Source: Sphingomonas_Q fennica_A
Lineage (GTDB): Bacteria > Pseudomonadota > Alphaproteobacteria > Sphingomonadales > Sphingomonadaceae
Length of the DNA: 64,000 nt
Direction of reading: 5' to 3'
Assembly: GCA_036946415.1 (NCBI GenBank)
Contig: JAQIJD010000009.1
Coordinates: 44,905 to 108,904, forward strand
In this document: positions 35,919-45,037 of the stretch, piece by piece
Layout: every line of letters begins with the position of its first letter
Position numbering within the stretch: position 1 is the stretch's first letter
Translations under genes and position numbers: made by a program
Notes under the pieces: generated by a model
What the model saw: only the letters and a program-made list of their open reading frames with translations
The model's database searches: none
What the model was told of the DNA's origin: nothing

Positions 35919-36803
35919 TCAGATCCGTTCGCCGCTTAGCCGCTGGCAGACCAGATCGAGCTGATCGAGATTGCCATAGACGATTGTCACGCTGCCGCCC
36001 GGCCCGCCATGCGTCACCTGCACCGCCAGCCCCAACCGATCGGCCAGTTGCCGTTCGAGCGCCGCGATGTCGGCTTCCATCGCGCGCGCCGCCGGCACCT
36101 GTTCGGGAACGCGCGTGGCCGATTTGCGCCCCTTCGCCAGCCGCTCCGTATCGCGCACCGACAGGCCCTGCCGGATGACCTGCTCGGCCAGTGCCTGCGG
36201 GTCCGTCGCCGTCACCAGTGCACGGGCATGACCCATCGACAGGCTGCCGTCCGCCACCGCCTCGCGCACCGGCGCCGGCAGGTCACGCAGGCGCAGCAGA
36301 TTGGCGACATGGCTGCGCGATTTCTGGACGAGCTTGCCCAGCGCTTCCTGCGTATGGCCGAATTGTTCGATCAGGCGCGCATAGGCATCCGCCTCCTCGA
36401 TCGCATTCAGATCCTGCCGCTGGATATTCTCGATCAGCGCCAGTTCGAAGGTCTCGGCTTCGGCCATCTCGCGGACGAGCGCGGGAATTTCGTGGAGCCG
36501 TGCGCGCTGCGCGGCACGCCAGCGACGCTCGCCGGCGATGATCTGATAGCCCTCGCCATGGGGGCGAACGATGATCGGCTGCAAGACGCCGCGCAGCGCG
36601 ATCGACTCCGCGAGTTCGTCGAGCGCGCTTTCGTCGAAATGGCGGCGCGGCTGTTCCGGATGCGGCGCGATCGAGGCGATCGGCAGCGTGCGGACCGAAT
36701 CGGGCGTAGCGTCGGCTGCTGCGACGGGCCGGATTTCCCCCAGCAATGACGACAGGCCGCGGCCGAGACCGGGCGTGCGCTTGCGGATGGCCTCCCCGCT
36801 CAT
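35919..36803 (-). CDS. parB: chromosome partitioning protein ParB
   Basis: A 294-residue ParB. The CTP-binding ParB/Srx domain has GERRWRAAQRA (box II arginines) at about residue 92, then a helix-turn-helix with the region SRSHVANLLRLRDLP, and a C-terminal dimer domain. The N-terminus GLGRGLSSLLGE is the typical ParA-activating tail. It loads on parS sites and spreads to segregate the origin. Its start overlaps parA by 4 nt. Two parS sites lie 1.4 and 3.2 kb upstream of its start. Confidence 0.97.
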   Translation of the reverse strand: MSGEAIRKRTPGLGRGLSSLLGEIRPVAAADATPDSVRTLPIASIAPHPEQPRRHFDESALDELAESIALRGVLQPIIVRPHGEGYQIIAGERRWRAAQRARLHEIPALVREMAEAETFELALIENIQRQDLNAIEEADAYARLIEQFGHTQEALGKLVQKSRSHVANLLRLRDLPAPVREAVADGSLSMGHARALVTATDPQALAEQVIRQGLSVRDTERLAKGRKSATRVPEQVPAARAMEADIAALERQLADRLGLAVQVTHGGPGGSVTIVYGNLDQLDLVCQRLSGERI

Positions 36804-37582
36804 GCCGCGACCGCAGGCTTGGGCAGGCGGGCGATGAATTCGCGCGCGAGGGACAGATAGGCCGCCGATCCCGGGCAGCGATGGTCGTATACCAGCGCCG
36901 GCAAACCGTGGCTGGGCGCCTCGGACAATTTCACGTTCCGCGGAATTGCCGTCTCGAATACCGCGTCACCCAGATAGGCGCGAACGTCGGCCGCGACCTG
37001 CTCCGACAGGCGATTGCGCCGATCGTACATCGTCAGCGCGATCCCGATCAGCGCCAAGTTCGGGTTTAGCCCCCCGCGCACGCGCTCCACCGTGCCGAGC
37101 AATTGCGTCAGCCCTTCCAGCGCGAAGAATTCGCATTGGAGCGGCACGAGCAAATGACCGGCCGCGACCAGTGCATTGACCGTCAGCAGGCCGAGCGAGG
37201 GCGGGCAATCGATCAGCGCAATGTCCCACCGCCCGGGGGGCGCACGCCTGAGCGCCTCGTCGAGCAGACGCGCGCGGTTCGCCTCGCCAACCAGTTCGAC
37301 CTCGGCACCCGAAAGGTCGGGGGTCGCCGGCAGCACGTCGAGCCGCGGGATGGCGCTCGCCACCGCCGCTTCGGCGACGCTGCACTCGCCCATCAGCAAT
37401 TCGTAACTGGACAGTTCACGGCGATCCCGTCCGATCCCGAGCCCGGTCGAGGCATTGCCCTGGGGGTCGAAGTCGACCAGCAACACGCGGTGGCCCGTCG
37501 CGGCCAGTGCGGTCGCAAGATTGATGGCCGTCGTCGTCTTGCCGACCCCGCCCTTCTGGTTCGCGACAGCAATACGGATCAT
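36800..37582 (-). CDS. parA: chromosome partitioning ATPase ParA
   Basis: A 260-residue ParA/Soj ATPase. The deviant Walker A KGGVGKTTTAINLA is at about residues 10-23 and LVDFDPQGNASTG follows, with IDCPPSLG as the switch region. It forms ATP-bound dimers on DNA that pull ParB-parS complexes apart. It overlaps rsmG by 4 nt at its start and parB by 4 nt at its end. Confidence 0.97.
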   Translation of the reverse strand: MIRIAVANQKGGVGKTTTAINLATALAATGHRVLLVDFDPQGNASTGLGIGRDRRELSSYELLMGECSVAEAAVASAIPRLDVLPATPDLSGAEVELVGEANRARLLDEALRRAPPGRWDIALIDCPPSLGLLTVNALVAAGHLLVPLQCEFFALEGLTQLLGTVERVRGGLNPNLALIGIALTMYDRRNRLSEQVAADVRAYLGDAVFETAIPRNVKLSEAPSHGLPALVYDHRCPGSAAYLSLAREFIARLPKPAVAA

Positions 37583-38178
37583 CGCCCACGGTCCTTCCGC
37601 TCTACTCTCTCGGCCACGACGATCGACGCGTCCGGATCGGTCTCGCTCTGCTCGAGGCGGATCAAACCCGTCCAGGCCGTTCGCGCTTCTGCCACCTCGG
37701 CCGCCGCCTGACGCCCCTTCGGCAGCAGCCAGCGTGTCTGCGGATGTGCCAGATGGCTCGCCATCTCGAACAGCCGCCCCAGCTTCGCCACCGCCCGAGC
37801 GCTTATCACATCGGCCTGTCCCTGCACATGTTCGATCTTGCCGGTCACCACCGATACGCGGTCGGCCAGCGCGAACCGCTCGACCATCGCTTGCAAGAAG
37901 GCGGTCCTGAGCGGCCGTGGCTCGACCAACGTCATCTCCCAGCGGGGATCGGCAAGCGCGACAGCGAGCCCCGGAAAGCCGGCTCCGGTACCGATATCCA
38001 CCCAGTGCGTGCCACCTTCCGGCGCATAGGATAGGAGCTGCAAGGAATCGGCAATGTGGCGCACGTCGATCGACTCGATCGTCGATCGTGCGATCAGGTT
38101 CTGACGCTCGTTCTCCACCGCGACGGCATCGGCGAACTCTTTCAATTTCTCCGCTGTTTCACGTGGAACATCGATCAT
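37579..38178 (-). CDS. rsmG: 16S rRNA (guanine527-N7)-methyltransferase RsmG
   Basis: A 199-residue methyltransferase. The SAM site is HWVDIGTGAGFPGLALA-like, with VDIGTGAGFPGL at about residue 61. It methylates G527 of 16S rRNA. A parS palindrome lies within codons 4-8 of this gene, so its start also serves as a ParB site. Its ATG overlaps the mnmG stop, and parA follows with an overlap. Confidence 0.95.
   Translation of the reverse strand: MIDVPRETAEKLKEFADAVAVENERQNLIARSTIESIDVRHIADSLQLLSYAPEGGTHWVDIGTGAGFPGLAVALADPRWEMTLVEPRPLRTAFLQAMVERFALADRVSVVTGKIEHVQGQADVISARAVAKLGRLFEMASHLAHPQTRWLLPKGRQAAAEVAEARTAWTGLIRLEQSETDPDASIVVAERVERKDRGR
38155..38170. other. parS centromere-like site 1
   Basis: TGTTTCACGTGGAACA matches the ParB-binding consensus TGTTNCACGTGNAACA fully. 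It is inside the rsmG coding start, 8 kb from the proposed oriC, close to the distance known in Caulobacter. Confidence 0.95.
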
Positions 38179-40001
38179 GCCGCCGCTCGTGCAGCGATCA
38201 AAGCGAGTGCCGTCGGCGTGATACCGCGGATACGGCGGGCCTCGCCGAGGGTGCGCGGAGCCGCAGCAACCAACTTTTCGGTCATCTCCGTCGAGAGACC
38301 GGCCATGGACGCATAATCAACACTGTCGAGCGCTCGTCTGTCATCGATACCTTCCGCCAGCCGCCGCTCCCGCAAGACATAGCTCTCATACCGAACATCG
38401 ATGATCGCCTCCTCCAGCGTCCCCTCATCATCCCGAAGTTCGTTCGCGATCGAGATGACGTGCGCTGCCGTGACCTGCGGGTTGCGCACCCACTCTCGGA
38501 GCGCCTTGTTTTCGCTGCTGACCGCAACCGGCCAAGCCTGTGCCGCGAGCGCCGCGCCGCTCCACCGACGATTGAAGACGGCATCAATCCGTTCTCTGGC
38601 TTGCGATCGTCGTTCGATATCTGCACGCCGCGCGACACCGATGACATTAGCAGCCGACGCGTCGCTTCCGAGACGCGCCACGGCATTGTCGGCACGAAGA
38701 TACAAACGATGTTCGGCGCGCGACGTCAGCATGCGATAGGGCTCGGTCACGCCCTGCAATACCAGATCATCGATCATGACGCCGATATAACTTGTCTGCC
38801 GGTCGAACGTCGTAGCGGCACCGCCGAGCTGGCCGATCGCACCGAGGCCAGCCGCCAGCCCCTGCGCCGCCGCCTCTTCATAGCCCGTCGTGCCGTTGAT
38901 CTGTCCGGCGAAAAACAGACCCCGAAAGGCGCGGACCGACAGATCGCGGTTCAGACTGCGCGGGTCGATCGCATCATATTCGACGGCATAACCGGGCAAG
39001 ACGATATCGGCCTGTTCGAGGCCTGCGATCGTTCGGATCGCGCTCGCCTGGATGTCGATGGGAAGAGAGGTCGAGAAGCCGTTGGGATAGACCAGCGCGT
39101 CATCGAGCCCCTCCGGCTCGAGGAAGATCTGGTGACCATCGCGATCGCCGAACCGGGCCACCTTGTCTTCGATCGACGGGCAATAGCGCGGGCCCCGACC
39201 GACGATGGCTCCGTCGGCCAGCGGCGATCGTGCAAGACCATCCCGGATCACGCGATGCGTCTCATGGTTCGTCCGAGTTACGGCGCAGAATGTCGGGGGC
39301 GGACGCAGCGTCTCCGCGAGTGCGGACAGGCTCCATTGCTCATCGTCGCTATCCTGGCGGTCGAGCCGCGCCCAATCGATCGTGCGGCCATCCAGCCGGG
39401 GCGGCGTGCCGGTCTTCAAACGGAACATCGGCAAACCGAGCGTCCGTAACTGTCCCGCCAGCGTGGTCGCGGCCCGCGCATCCCGGCGGCCGCCTTCGGC
39501 GCGATGCTCCCCCTCGAACAGCCGTCCACCCAGAAAGGTGCCGGTGGTCAGAACGATGGCTCGAGCCGTCAGCCGGCGACCGTCTGCAAGGTCCACACCC
39601 CGCGCCACACCCTCGTCGATCCATAGACACTCAACATGGGCCTCGATCAAACTCAAGCAGTCGTGTTTTGCCAGTTCGCGCTGCACGGCTTCACGATAGA
39701 GGCGACGGTCCGCCTGAACACGAGGGCCATGAACCGCAGGACCTCGCGAGCGGTTCAGTAGCCGATAGTGGATCGCCGCTTCGTCGGCCGCAGCCGGCAT
39801 GACGCCATCGAAGACGTCGATTTCGCGAACCAGATGCCCCTTCCCAACACCGCCGATCGACGGATTGCAGGACATCGCGCCGATCGCGGACAGGTCGGTC
39901 GTCACCAGAGCGACGGAGCGGCCCGACCGCGCCACGACAGCCGCTGCCTCGGTTCCGGCATGGCCACCGCCAACAACGATAACGTCATAATGATCGTTCA
40001 T
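38175..40001 (-). CDS. mnmG: tRNA modification enzyme MnmG (GidA)
   Basis: A 608-residue FAD protein. The FAD motif GGGHAGTEAA is at about residues 11-20, and the MnmG signatures NPSIGGVGKGHLVRE, GPRYCPSIEDK and GQINGTTGYEEA are present. With MnmE it installs carboxymethylaminomethyl on U34 of certain tRNAs. The start is the ATG at the conserved MNDHYDVIVVGGG; the open frame upstream runs across a parS site and is non-coding. rsmG starts within its stop codon. Confidence 0.97.
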   Translation of the reverse strand: MNDHYDVIVVGGGHAGTEAAAVVARSGRSVALVTTDLSAIGAMSCNPSIGGVGKGHLVREIDVFDGVMPAAADEAAIHYRLLNRSRGPAVHGPRVQADRRLYREAVQRELAKHDCLSLIEAHVECLWIDEGVARGVDLADGRRLTARAIVLTTGTFLGGRLFEGEHRAEGGRRDARAATTLAGQLRTLGLPMFRLKTGTPPRLDGRTIDWARLDRQDSDDEQWSLSALAETLRPPPTFCAVTRTNHETHRVIRDGLARSPLADGAIVGRGPRYCPSIEDKVARFGDRDGHQIFLEPEGLDDALVYPNGFSTSLPIDIQASAIRTIAGLEQADIVLPGYAVEYDAIDPRSLNRDLSVRAFRGLFFAGQINGTTGYEEAAAQGLAAGLGAIGQLGGAATTFDRQTSYIGVMIDDLVLQGVTEPYRMLTSRAEHRLYLRADNAVARLGSDASAANVIGVARRADIERRSQARERIDAVFNRRWSGAALAAQAWPVAVSSENKALREWVRNPQVTAAHVISIANELRDDEGTLEEAIIDVRYESYVLRERRLAEGIDDRRALDSVDYASMAGLSTEMTEKLVAAAPRTLGEARRIRGITPTALALIAARAAA

Positions 40002-40021
40002 GCCACGCTTATAGCATTCGG

Positions 40022-40037
40022 TGTTCCACGTGGAACT
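40022..40037. other. parS site 2
   Basis: TGTTCCACGTGGAACT matches the ParB consensus at 15 of 16 positions. It lies in the mnmE-mnmG gap and runs 2 nt into the mnmE stop codon. Confidence 0.9.
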
Positions 40038-41313
40038 ATTTCCCAACGCAGAATCGGCTGAACATCGCGGCAAGCATCTCGTCGACACCCGCCCGGCCGG
40101 TCAGCCGATCGAACGCACGCATCGCCTGCTGAACCTCGGCCGCCATCATAACGACGTCCTGTTGCTGCGCTGCCCGACCGACCGCTTCACCCGCGCTCTT
40201 TATCCCGGCCCGCTGCCGCCCAGTCAGCGCCAGGATATCGGGAGACGGAAGCAGACGCCGAGCCGAAACTAATATCGCACGCCACAATCCTTCTATCGTC
40301 GCCGGAATGTGGGCCGACACCGCAAGGCGATCATCCTTGCCTCCACCCAGATCGCACTTCGCGTGTAGAGAAAGGATTTCGCCTTCGCACGCTGGCGGAT
40401 CGGCGTCTCCCAGCCACAGCATTATGTCGGCCCCGTCGATCGCCTCGCGCGCGCGATCCAGACCCATCTGCTCGACGATGTCGTCCGTCCTCCGCAACCC
40501 CGCCGTGTCGGTCAGCAAAAAGGCGATACCGTCGCGCTGCACCGCCGCTTCGATCCGGTCGCGTGTCGTCCCGGCGATCGGTGAGACGATCGCCGCTTCC
40601 CGCCCGGCCAGCGCGTTCAGCAGCGTCGACTTCCCCGCATTGGGGGGACCGGCCAGAACGACCCGGATGCCATCGCGAATCCGCTCCGCCGGTGGCGCCG
40701 CCAGCAAGGCGACCAGCTCGTCCGCCAGCCCCGTCAGCCGGTTGCGGATCGCCGCCTCGTCGGCGGCCGTTTCCCCCCCTTCCTCCGCATAATCGATCGA
40801 GGCCTCGATCGACGCAGCTTCGCCGAGAAGCGCCGCCTGCAATTGCTCGATCCGACGCGAGAGGCCTCCTTCCGCCTGCCTCAGTGCCTGCCGGCGTTGC
40901 AGCGCGGTCTCGGCGGTCAATAGATCGCCCAGCGCCTCGACCGCGATCAGATCGATCCGACCCGACAGGAACGCCCGCCGCGTGAATTCCCCCGCTTCCG
41001 CCGGCCGCAGCCCGTCGATCCGGGCCAACGCCTCCAGCACGCCTGCCACCACGGCTCTTCCGCCATGGCATTGCAATTCGACGAGATCCTCTCCCGTCAC
41101 GCTGCGGGGGCCGGGGAAGACCAGCACCACCGCCTCGTCCAGCATCGCACCGTCGACGGGATCGACGAGCCGCGCGAGCGTGGCCTGCCGTGGCTTGGGA
41201 TCGACCGCCGTCAGCATACCGAGGGCGTTGCGCGCCTGCGGCCCGCTGATCCGGATCACCCCGAGCGCCGCCGGCAACGGCCCGCTCGACAGGGCAAAGA
41301 TCGTGTCCGTCAC
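40036..41313 (-). CDS. mnmE: tRNA modification GTPase MnmE
   Basis: A 425-residue GTPase. The N-terminal folate-binding domain begins TDTIFALSSG. The G domain (about 210-350) has G1 GPPNAGKST and G3 DTAGLR. The C-terminus FCVGK is the expected FC(I/V)GK tail with the essential Cys. It works with MnmG. The GTG start at 41313 gives the conserved opening; the open frame reaches 41367 but overlaps the upstream gene. It is 8 nt from the DUF6489 stop codon. Confidence 0.95.
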   Translation of the reverse strand: MTDTIFALSSGPLPAALGVIRISGPQARNALGMLTAVDPKPRQATLARLVDPVDGAMLDEAVVLVFPGPRSVTGEDLVELQCHGGRAVVAGVLEALARIDGLRPAEAGEFTRRAFLSGRIDLIAVEALGDLLTAETALQRRQALRQAEGGLSRRIEQLQAALLGEAASIEASIDYAEEGGETAADEAAIRNRLTGLADELVALLAAPPAERIRDGIRVVLAGPPNAGKSTLLNALAGREAAIVSPIAGTTRDRIEAAVQRDGIAFLLTDTAGLRRTDDIVEQMGLDRAREAIDGADIMLWLGDADPPACEGEILSLHAKCDLGGGKDDRLAVSAHIPATIEGLWRAILVSARRLLPSPDILALTGRQRAGIKSAGEAVGRAAQQQDVVMMAAEVQQAMRAFDRLTGRAGVDEMLAAMFSRFCVGK

Positions 41314-41321
41314 CGCGCGGG

Positions 41322-41558
41322 TCAGGCCGAGGTCGTCCCGGTCATGCGGTCCATCATCTGTCGCCACATCTGCATGCCGGCATCCCCCATCGGACCCCAG
41401 CTGCGCACGAGCGATTCCATCATATCGGGAGAGACGCCGTCCTCCACCATCCGCGTTATCTTGCTCAGATAGGCCTCATGCACCGGCGTTAGGTCGGGAA
41501 GGCCCATGAAGCGGCGCGCTTCCTCGGGCGTACAATCGATATCCACCGTCACCTTCAT
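41322..41558 (-). CDS. DUF6489 family small protein
   Basis: A 78-residue protein starting KVTVDIDCTPEEARRFMGLPDL, then VHEAYLSKI, with many methionines at the end (GMQMWRQMMDRM). It resembles DUF6489, a sphingomonad family often next to mnmE. Function is unknown. It is the first gene of the mnmE transcript. Confidence 0.75.
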   Translation of the reverse strand: MKVTVDIDCTPEEARRFMGLPDLTPVHEAYLSKITRMVEDGVSPDMMESLVRSWGPMGDAGMQMWRQMMDRMTGTTSA

Positions 41559-41686
41559 CGCCTTCCTCCCGTTGGCATCATGCTAGTGAAACGCCGGATG
41601 GCCGTCCACGGAGCCGCCGCGCTGCCGCCCCTTCCGCGATCCCCGCCCCCTCCCTATCTCATCGCCTTCCGGGTCAGAAGGACAGC

Positions 41687-42388
41687 ATGATGGGCGAGAC
41701 CATATCGATCGCAGCGTTGGATGGCAGCGGCGGGATTCCTGCCTATGTGGCGATGCCCAAGGAAGCGCCGCGGGGCGCGATCGTCGTCATCCAGGAAATC
41801 TTCGGGATCAATTCCGGTATCCGGGCCAAGGCGGACGAATGGGCCGGCCTCGGTTACGTCGCGATCGCCCCCGATCTGTTCTGGCGGTTCGCACCCGGGG
41901 TGGAGCTCGATCCGGACGTTCCCGATCAGCTTCAGGCCGCCTTCGCCAACGTGCAGAAGTTCGATGTCGACACCGGCATGGCCGATATCGAAACGACCAT
42001 CCGCGAGGCGCGCGACCGGGCCGGCGCGCGGAAGGTCGGCGTCGTCGGCTTCTGCCTCGGGGGTCGGCTGGCCTATCTCGCAGCGACCCGAACCGATGCC
42101 GACGCATCGGTCGGCTATTATGGCGGGGGCATCGACCAGAAGCTCGGCGAGGCGGCGGCCATCTCAAATCCGCTGATGCTGCACTTTGCCGGAGACGATT
42201 CCCACATCGGGCCGGAGGCGGTTTCGGCGATCGAAGCCGCGTTGCAGGACAAGCCCGGCTTTCGATTGTTCGTCTATCCCGGCGCCGGTCACGGCTTCGC
42301 CGCCAACAGCGGCCAACGCCGCAACGAAGCCGCCGCGACGACGGCCGACGATCGCACGCGCGCCTTTATAGCCGAACATATCGGCTGA
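41687..42388 (+). CDS. dienelactone hydrolase family protein
   Basis: A 233-residue alpha/beta hydrolase. The triad is visible: Cys in GFCLGG (about 122), Asp in AGDDSHI (about 168), His in GAGHGF (about 203). The Cys nucleophile marks the dienelactone hydrolase family. No aromatic-degradation genes are nearby, so its substrate may differ. Convergent with terC. Confidence 0.9.
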   Translation: MMGETISIAALDGSGGIPAYVAMPKEAPRGAIVVIQEIFGINSGIRAKADEWAGLGYVAIAPDLFWRFAPGVELDPDVPDQLQAAFANVQKFDVDTGMADIETTIREARDRAGARKVGVVGFCLGGRLAYLAATRTDADASVGYYGGGIDQKLGEAAAISNPLMLHFAGDDSHIGPEAVSAIEAALQDKPGFRLFVYPGAGHGFAANSGQRRNEAAATTADDRTRAFIAEHIG

Positions 42389-42413
42389 CGAACGCCACCC
42401 GCCCCCGCCCCGC

Positions 42414-42432
42414 CCCGCCCCGCCGGGGCGGG
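42414..42432. terminator. GC hairpin between convergent genes
   Basis: CCCGCCCC-GCC-GGGGCGGG is an 8-bp stem with a 3-nt loop between the stops of the dienelactone hydrolase and terC genes. It lacks a T run on either side, so it may only assist bidirectional termination. Confidence 0.4.
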
Positions 42433-42440
42433 CAAGGCGA

Positions 42441-43085
42441 TCAGGCGAGCAGCGGCGCCACGTCGTGCCAGCCCTCGGCGATCATCTTGATCGCGACGTA
42501 GACGATGACGGCAAGGCCGATATAGGCGATCCAGCGATAGCGCTCGATCACCTTGGCCAGCACGTTGGCCGCGATACCCATCAATGCCACCGACAGGAGC
42601 AGGCCGACCATCAGGATGCCGGGATGCTCGCGTGCCGCCCCGGCCACCGCCAGCACATTGTCCAGGCTCATGCTCACGTCGGCGACCGCGACCGCCCAGG
42701 CGGCGGAGGCGAAGCTGCGCGCCGGCCGCAGGCCCTCTGCGCCCTCATCGAGCGTTCCGGCCGGGGGATGGCGCAATTCGCGCCACATCTTCCAGGCGAC
42801 CCACAGCAGCAGCAGCCCGCCCGCCAGCACCAGGCCGACGATCTGGAGCAATTGCGTGACGGCCAGCGCGAACACGATCCGCAGCACCAGCGCCGCGCCG
42901 ATCCCGATCAGGATGACCTTGCGGCGCTGATCGGCGGGCAGGCCGGCGGCCAGCGCCCCGACGACGATGGCATTGTCGCCGGCCAGCATCACGTCGATCA
43001 TCAATACCTGCACGAACGCCGACAGGGCCGACGGCGAGCCGAGGTTGGAAAAGTCGGCGACGATATGCTGCCAGAGTTCGATCAT
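42441..43085 (-). CDS. TerC/YjbE family integral membrane protein
   Basis: A 214-residue protein with about seven hydrophobic segments and the two conserved acidic motifs DVMLAGDNAIVVG and DVSMSLDNVLAVAG in membrane helices. This is the TerC family; members are linked to tellurite resistance and to manganese export or metal loading of exported proteins. A role in metal handling is likely. It lies 60 bp downstream of rho on the same strand. Confidence 0.9.
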   Translation of the reverse strand: MIELWQHIVADFSNLGSPSALSAFVQVLMIDVMLAGDNAIVVGALAAGLPADQRRKVILIGIGAALVLRIVFALAVTQLLQIVGLVLAGGLLLLWVAWKMWRELRHPPAGTLDEGAEGLRPARSFASAAWAVAVADVSMSLDNVLAVAGAAREHPGILMVGLLLSVALMGIAANVLAKVIERYRWIAYIGLAVIVYVAIKMIAEGWHDVAPLLA

Positions 43086-43145
43086 GCGACGGCCCTTGTT
43101 GACGGCAGACGGGCCGCATCCGCCCGTTCAACGGGCGATGCGGGC

Positions 43146-44402
43146 TTACTGGTTCATCGAGTCGAAGAAATCCTCGTTCGTCTTGGAATCCTTCATCTTG
43201 TCGAGCAGGAATTCCATCGCGTCGATCGTGCCCATCTGCATCAAGATGCGGCGCAGCACCCACATCTTGGAAAGCTTGGGCTTGTCGACCAGCAGTTCCT
43301 CCTTGCGCGTGCCGGACTTGCCGACGTCCATCGCCGGGAAGATGCGCTTGTCGGCCACCTTGCGGTCGAGCACGATCTCGGAATTGCCGGTGCCCTTGAA
43401 TTCCTCGAAGATCACCTCGTCCATGCGGCTGCCGGTATCGATCAGCGCCGTCGCGATGATCGAGAGCGAGCCGCCTTCCTCGATGTTGCGCGCCGCACCG
43501 AAGAAGCGCTTGGGCCGCTGGAGGGCGTTGGCGTCGACGCCGCCGGTCAGCACCTTGCCGGAGGAGGGGACGACGGTGTTGTAGGCGCGGCCGAGGCGGG
43601 TGATCGAATCGAGCAGGATCACCACGTCGCGCTTGTGCTCGACGAGGCGCTTGGCCTTTTCGATCACCATCTCGGCCACCTGCACGTGGCGCTGGGCCGG
43701 CTCGTCGAAGGTGGAGGAGACGACCTCGCCCTTAACCGATCGCTGCATGTCGGTCACTTCCTCGGGCCGTTCGTCGATCAGCAGCACGATCAGGAAGATC
43801 TCCGGGTGATTGTCGGTGATGGCGCGCGCCATATTCTGGAGCAGCACCGTCTTGCCGACGCGCGGCGGCGCCACGATCAGCGATCGCTGGCCCATGCCCT
43901 GCGGCGCCACGATGTCGATGACGCGCGAGGATTTGTCCTTGATCGTCGGATCGTGGTTGTCGAGCGTCAGCTTCCGCTCCGGATAGAGCGGCGTCAGATT
44001 GTCGAAATTGACGCGATGGCGGACGACCGACGGGTCGTCGAAATTGACCGCGGTCAGCTTGGTCAGCGAGAAATAGCGTTCGCCATCCTTCGGCTCGCGG
44101 ATCTCGCCTTCCACCGTGTCACCGGTGCGCAGGCCGAATTTCCGTACCTGATTGGGGCTGATGTAGATGTCGTCCGGCCCGGCCAGATAATTGGCCTGGG
44201 GGGACCGCAGGAAGCCGAAGCCGTCGGGCAGCACCTCGATCGTGCCTTCGCCCATGATCTGGTCGCCATTCTCGGCCTGCACCTTCAGGATCGCGAACAT
44301 CAGGTCCTGCTTGCGCAGCGTGGACGCACCCTCGACCCCCAGTTCCTCCGCCATGGCCACCAGTTCGGCGGGGCTCTTCTTCTTCAGGTCCTTCAGATGC
44401 AT
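43146..44402 (-). CDS. rho: transcription termination factor Rho
   Basis: A 418-residue Rho. The N-terminal RNA-binding cold-shock domain contains GFGFLRSP. The ATPase has Walker A APPRVGKTVLLQ (about residue 180) and Walker B VLLIDERPEEVTDM (about 215). Q-loop and R-loop regions (SSGKVLTGGVDANA) are conserved. It ends transcripts that are not translated. The 150-bp leader up to hemJ holds nothing I recognise. Confidence 0.97.
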   Translation of the reverse strand: MHLKDLKKKSPAELVAMAEELGVEGASTLRKQDLMFAILKVQAENGDQIMGEGTIEVLPDGFGFLRSPQANYLAGPDDIYISPNQVRKFGLRTGDTVEGEIREPKDGERYFSLTKLTAVNFDDPSVVRHRVNFDNLTPLYPERKLTLDNHDPTIKDKSSRVIDIVAPQGMGQRSLIVAPPRVGKTVLLQNMARAITDNHPEIFLIVLLIDERPEEVTDMQRSVKGEVVSSTFDEPAQRHVQVAEMVIEKAKRLVEHKRDVVILLDSITRLGRAYNTVVPSSGKVLTGGVDANALQRPKRFFGAARNIEEGGSLSIIATALIDTGSRMDEVIFEEFKGTGNSEIVLDRKVADKRIFPAMDVGKSGTRKEELLVDKPKLSKMWVLRRILMQMGTIDAMEFLLDKMKDSKTNEDFFDSMNQ

Positions 44403-44552
44403 ACACTATTCCTGTGGGGGAGATGCCGGGGTCGACAGCGGGCCGGGGCCGGAACGGGCTGGATAGGGGCCGGGCAAGGGCCACCCGCACGGACGGCGGG
44501 CGTTACCGCGCAGCTAGGGGGCGGCTTCCTACAAGTCAAGCGCCGCCGCGCG

Positions 44553-44996
44553 TCAGAACGGCTTGACGATCACCAGCACGACGATGACGACGGTGGCGAT
44601 CCCCGGCACCTCGTTCATCAGCCTCAGCGCCCGGTCGGTAGCGGGGCGATGGCCGCGCGCCAGCTTCTTGCCGTAGCCGACGGCCCAGCCGTGGAAGCCC
44701 GTCAGCGCCACCACGCACGCCAGCTTGGCGTGGAACCAGCCTTCGGAAAAGGCGCCGATATGGATGGCCAGCGCCAGGCCGAACCCCCAGACCAGCAGCA
44801 TCGCCGGCGTCAGGATGATCGTCCGCAGCCGCCGCTCGCGGTCGATCCACTGCCGGTCCTCCGTCGATCCGGGCGCGACGGGCTGGTGGTAGATGTAGAA
44901 GCGGGGCAGCATGAACAGGCCGGCGATCCAGAAGATCACGAACGTGAGATGCGCCGCCTTGAGCCACAGATACGTCACGCCCAGAAACCCTTCCAT
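44553..44996 (-). CDS. hemJ: protoporphyrinogen IX oxidase HemJ
   Basis: A 147-residue membrane protein with four helices. It has the family features KAAHLTFVIFWIAGLFMLPRFYIYH, whose start AAHL and end RFYIYH carry conserved residues, and GWFHAKLACVV. HemJ oxidises protoporphyrinogen IX in haem synthesis in bacteria that lack HemG or HemY. It lies 41 bp downstream of hemE, a second haem gene. The ATG was chosen at MEGFLGVTYLWLKAAH; the larger open frame is a shadow of hemE. Confidence 0.92.
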   Translation of the reverse strand: MEGFLGVTYLWLKAAHLTFVIFWIAGLFMLPRFYIYHQPVAPGSTEDRQWIDRERRLRTIILTPAMLLVWGFGLALAIHIGAFSEGWFHAKLACVVALTGFHGWAVGYGKKLARGHRPATDRALRLMNEVPGIATVVIVVLVIVKPF

Positions 44997-45037
44997 GCCT
45001 CCAGCCCCGTCCTGTCGAGCCCTGCCGGCACCAACCC

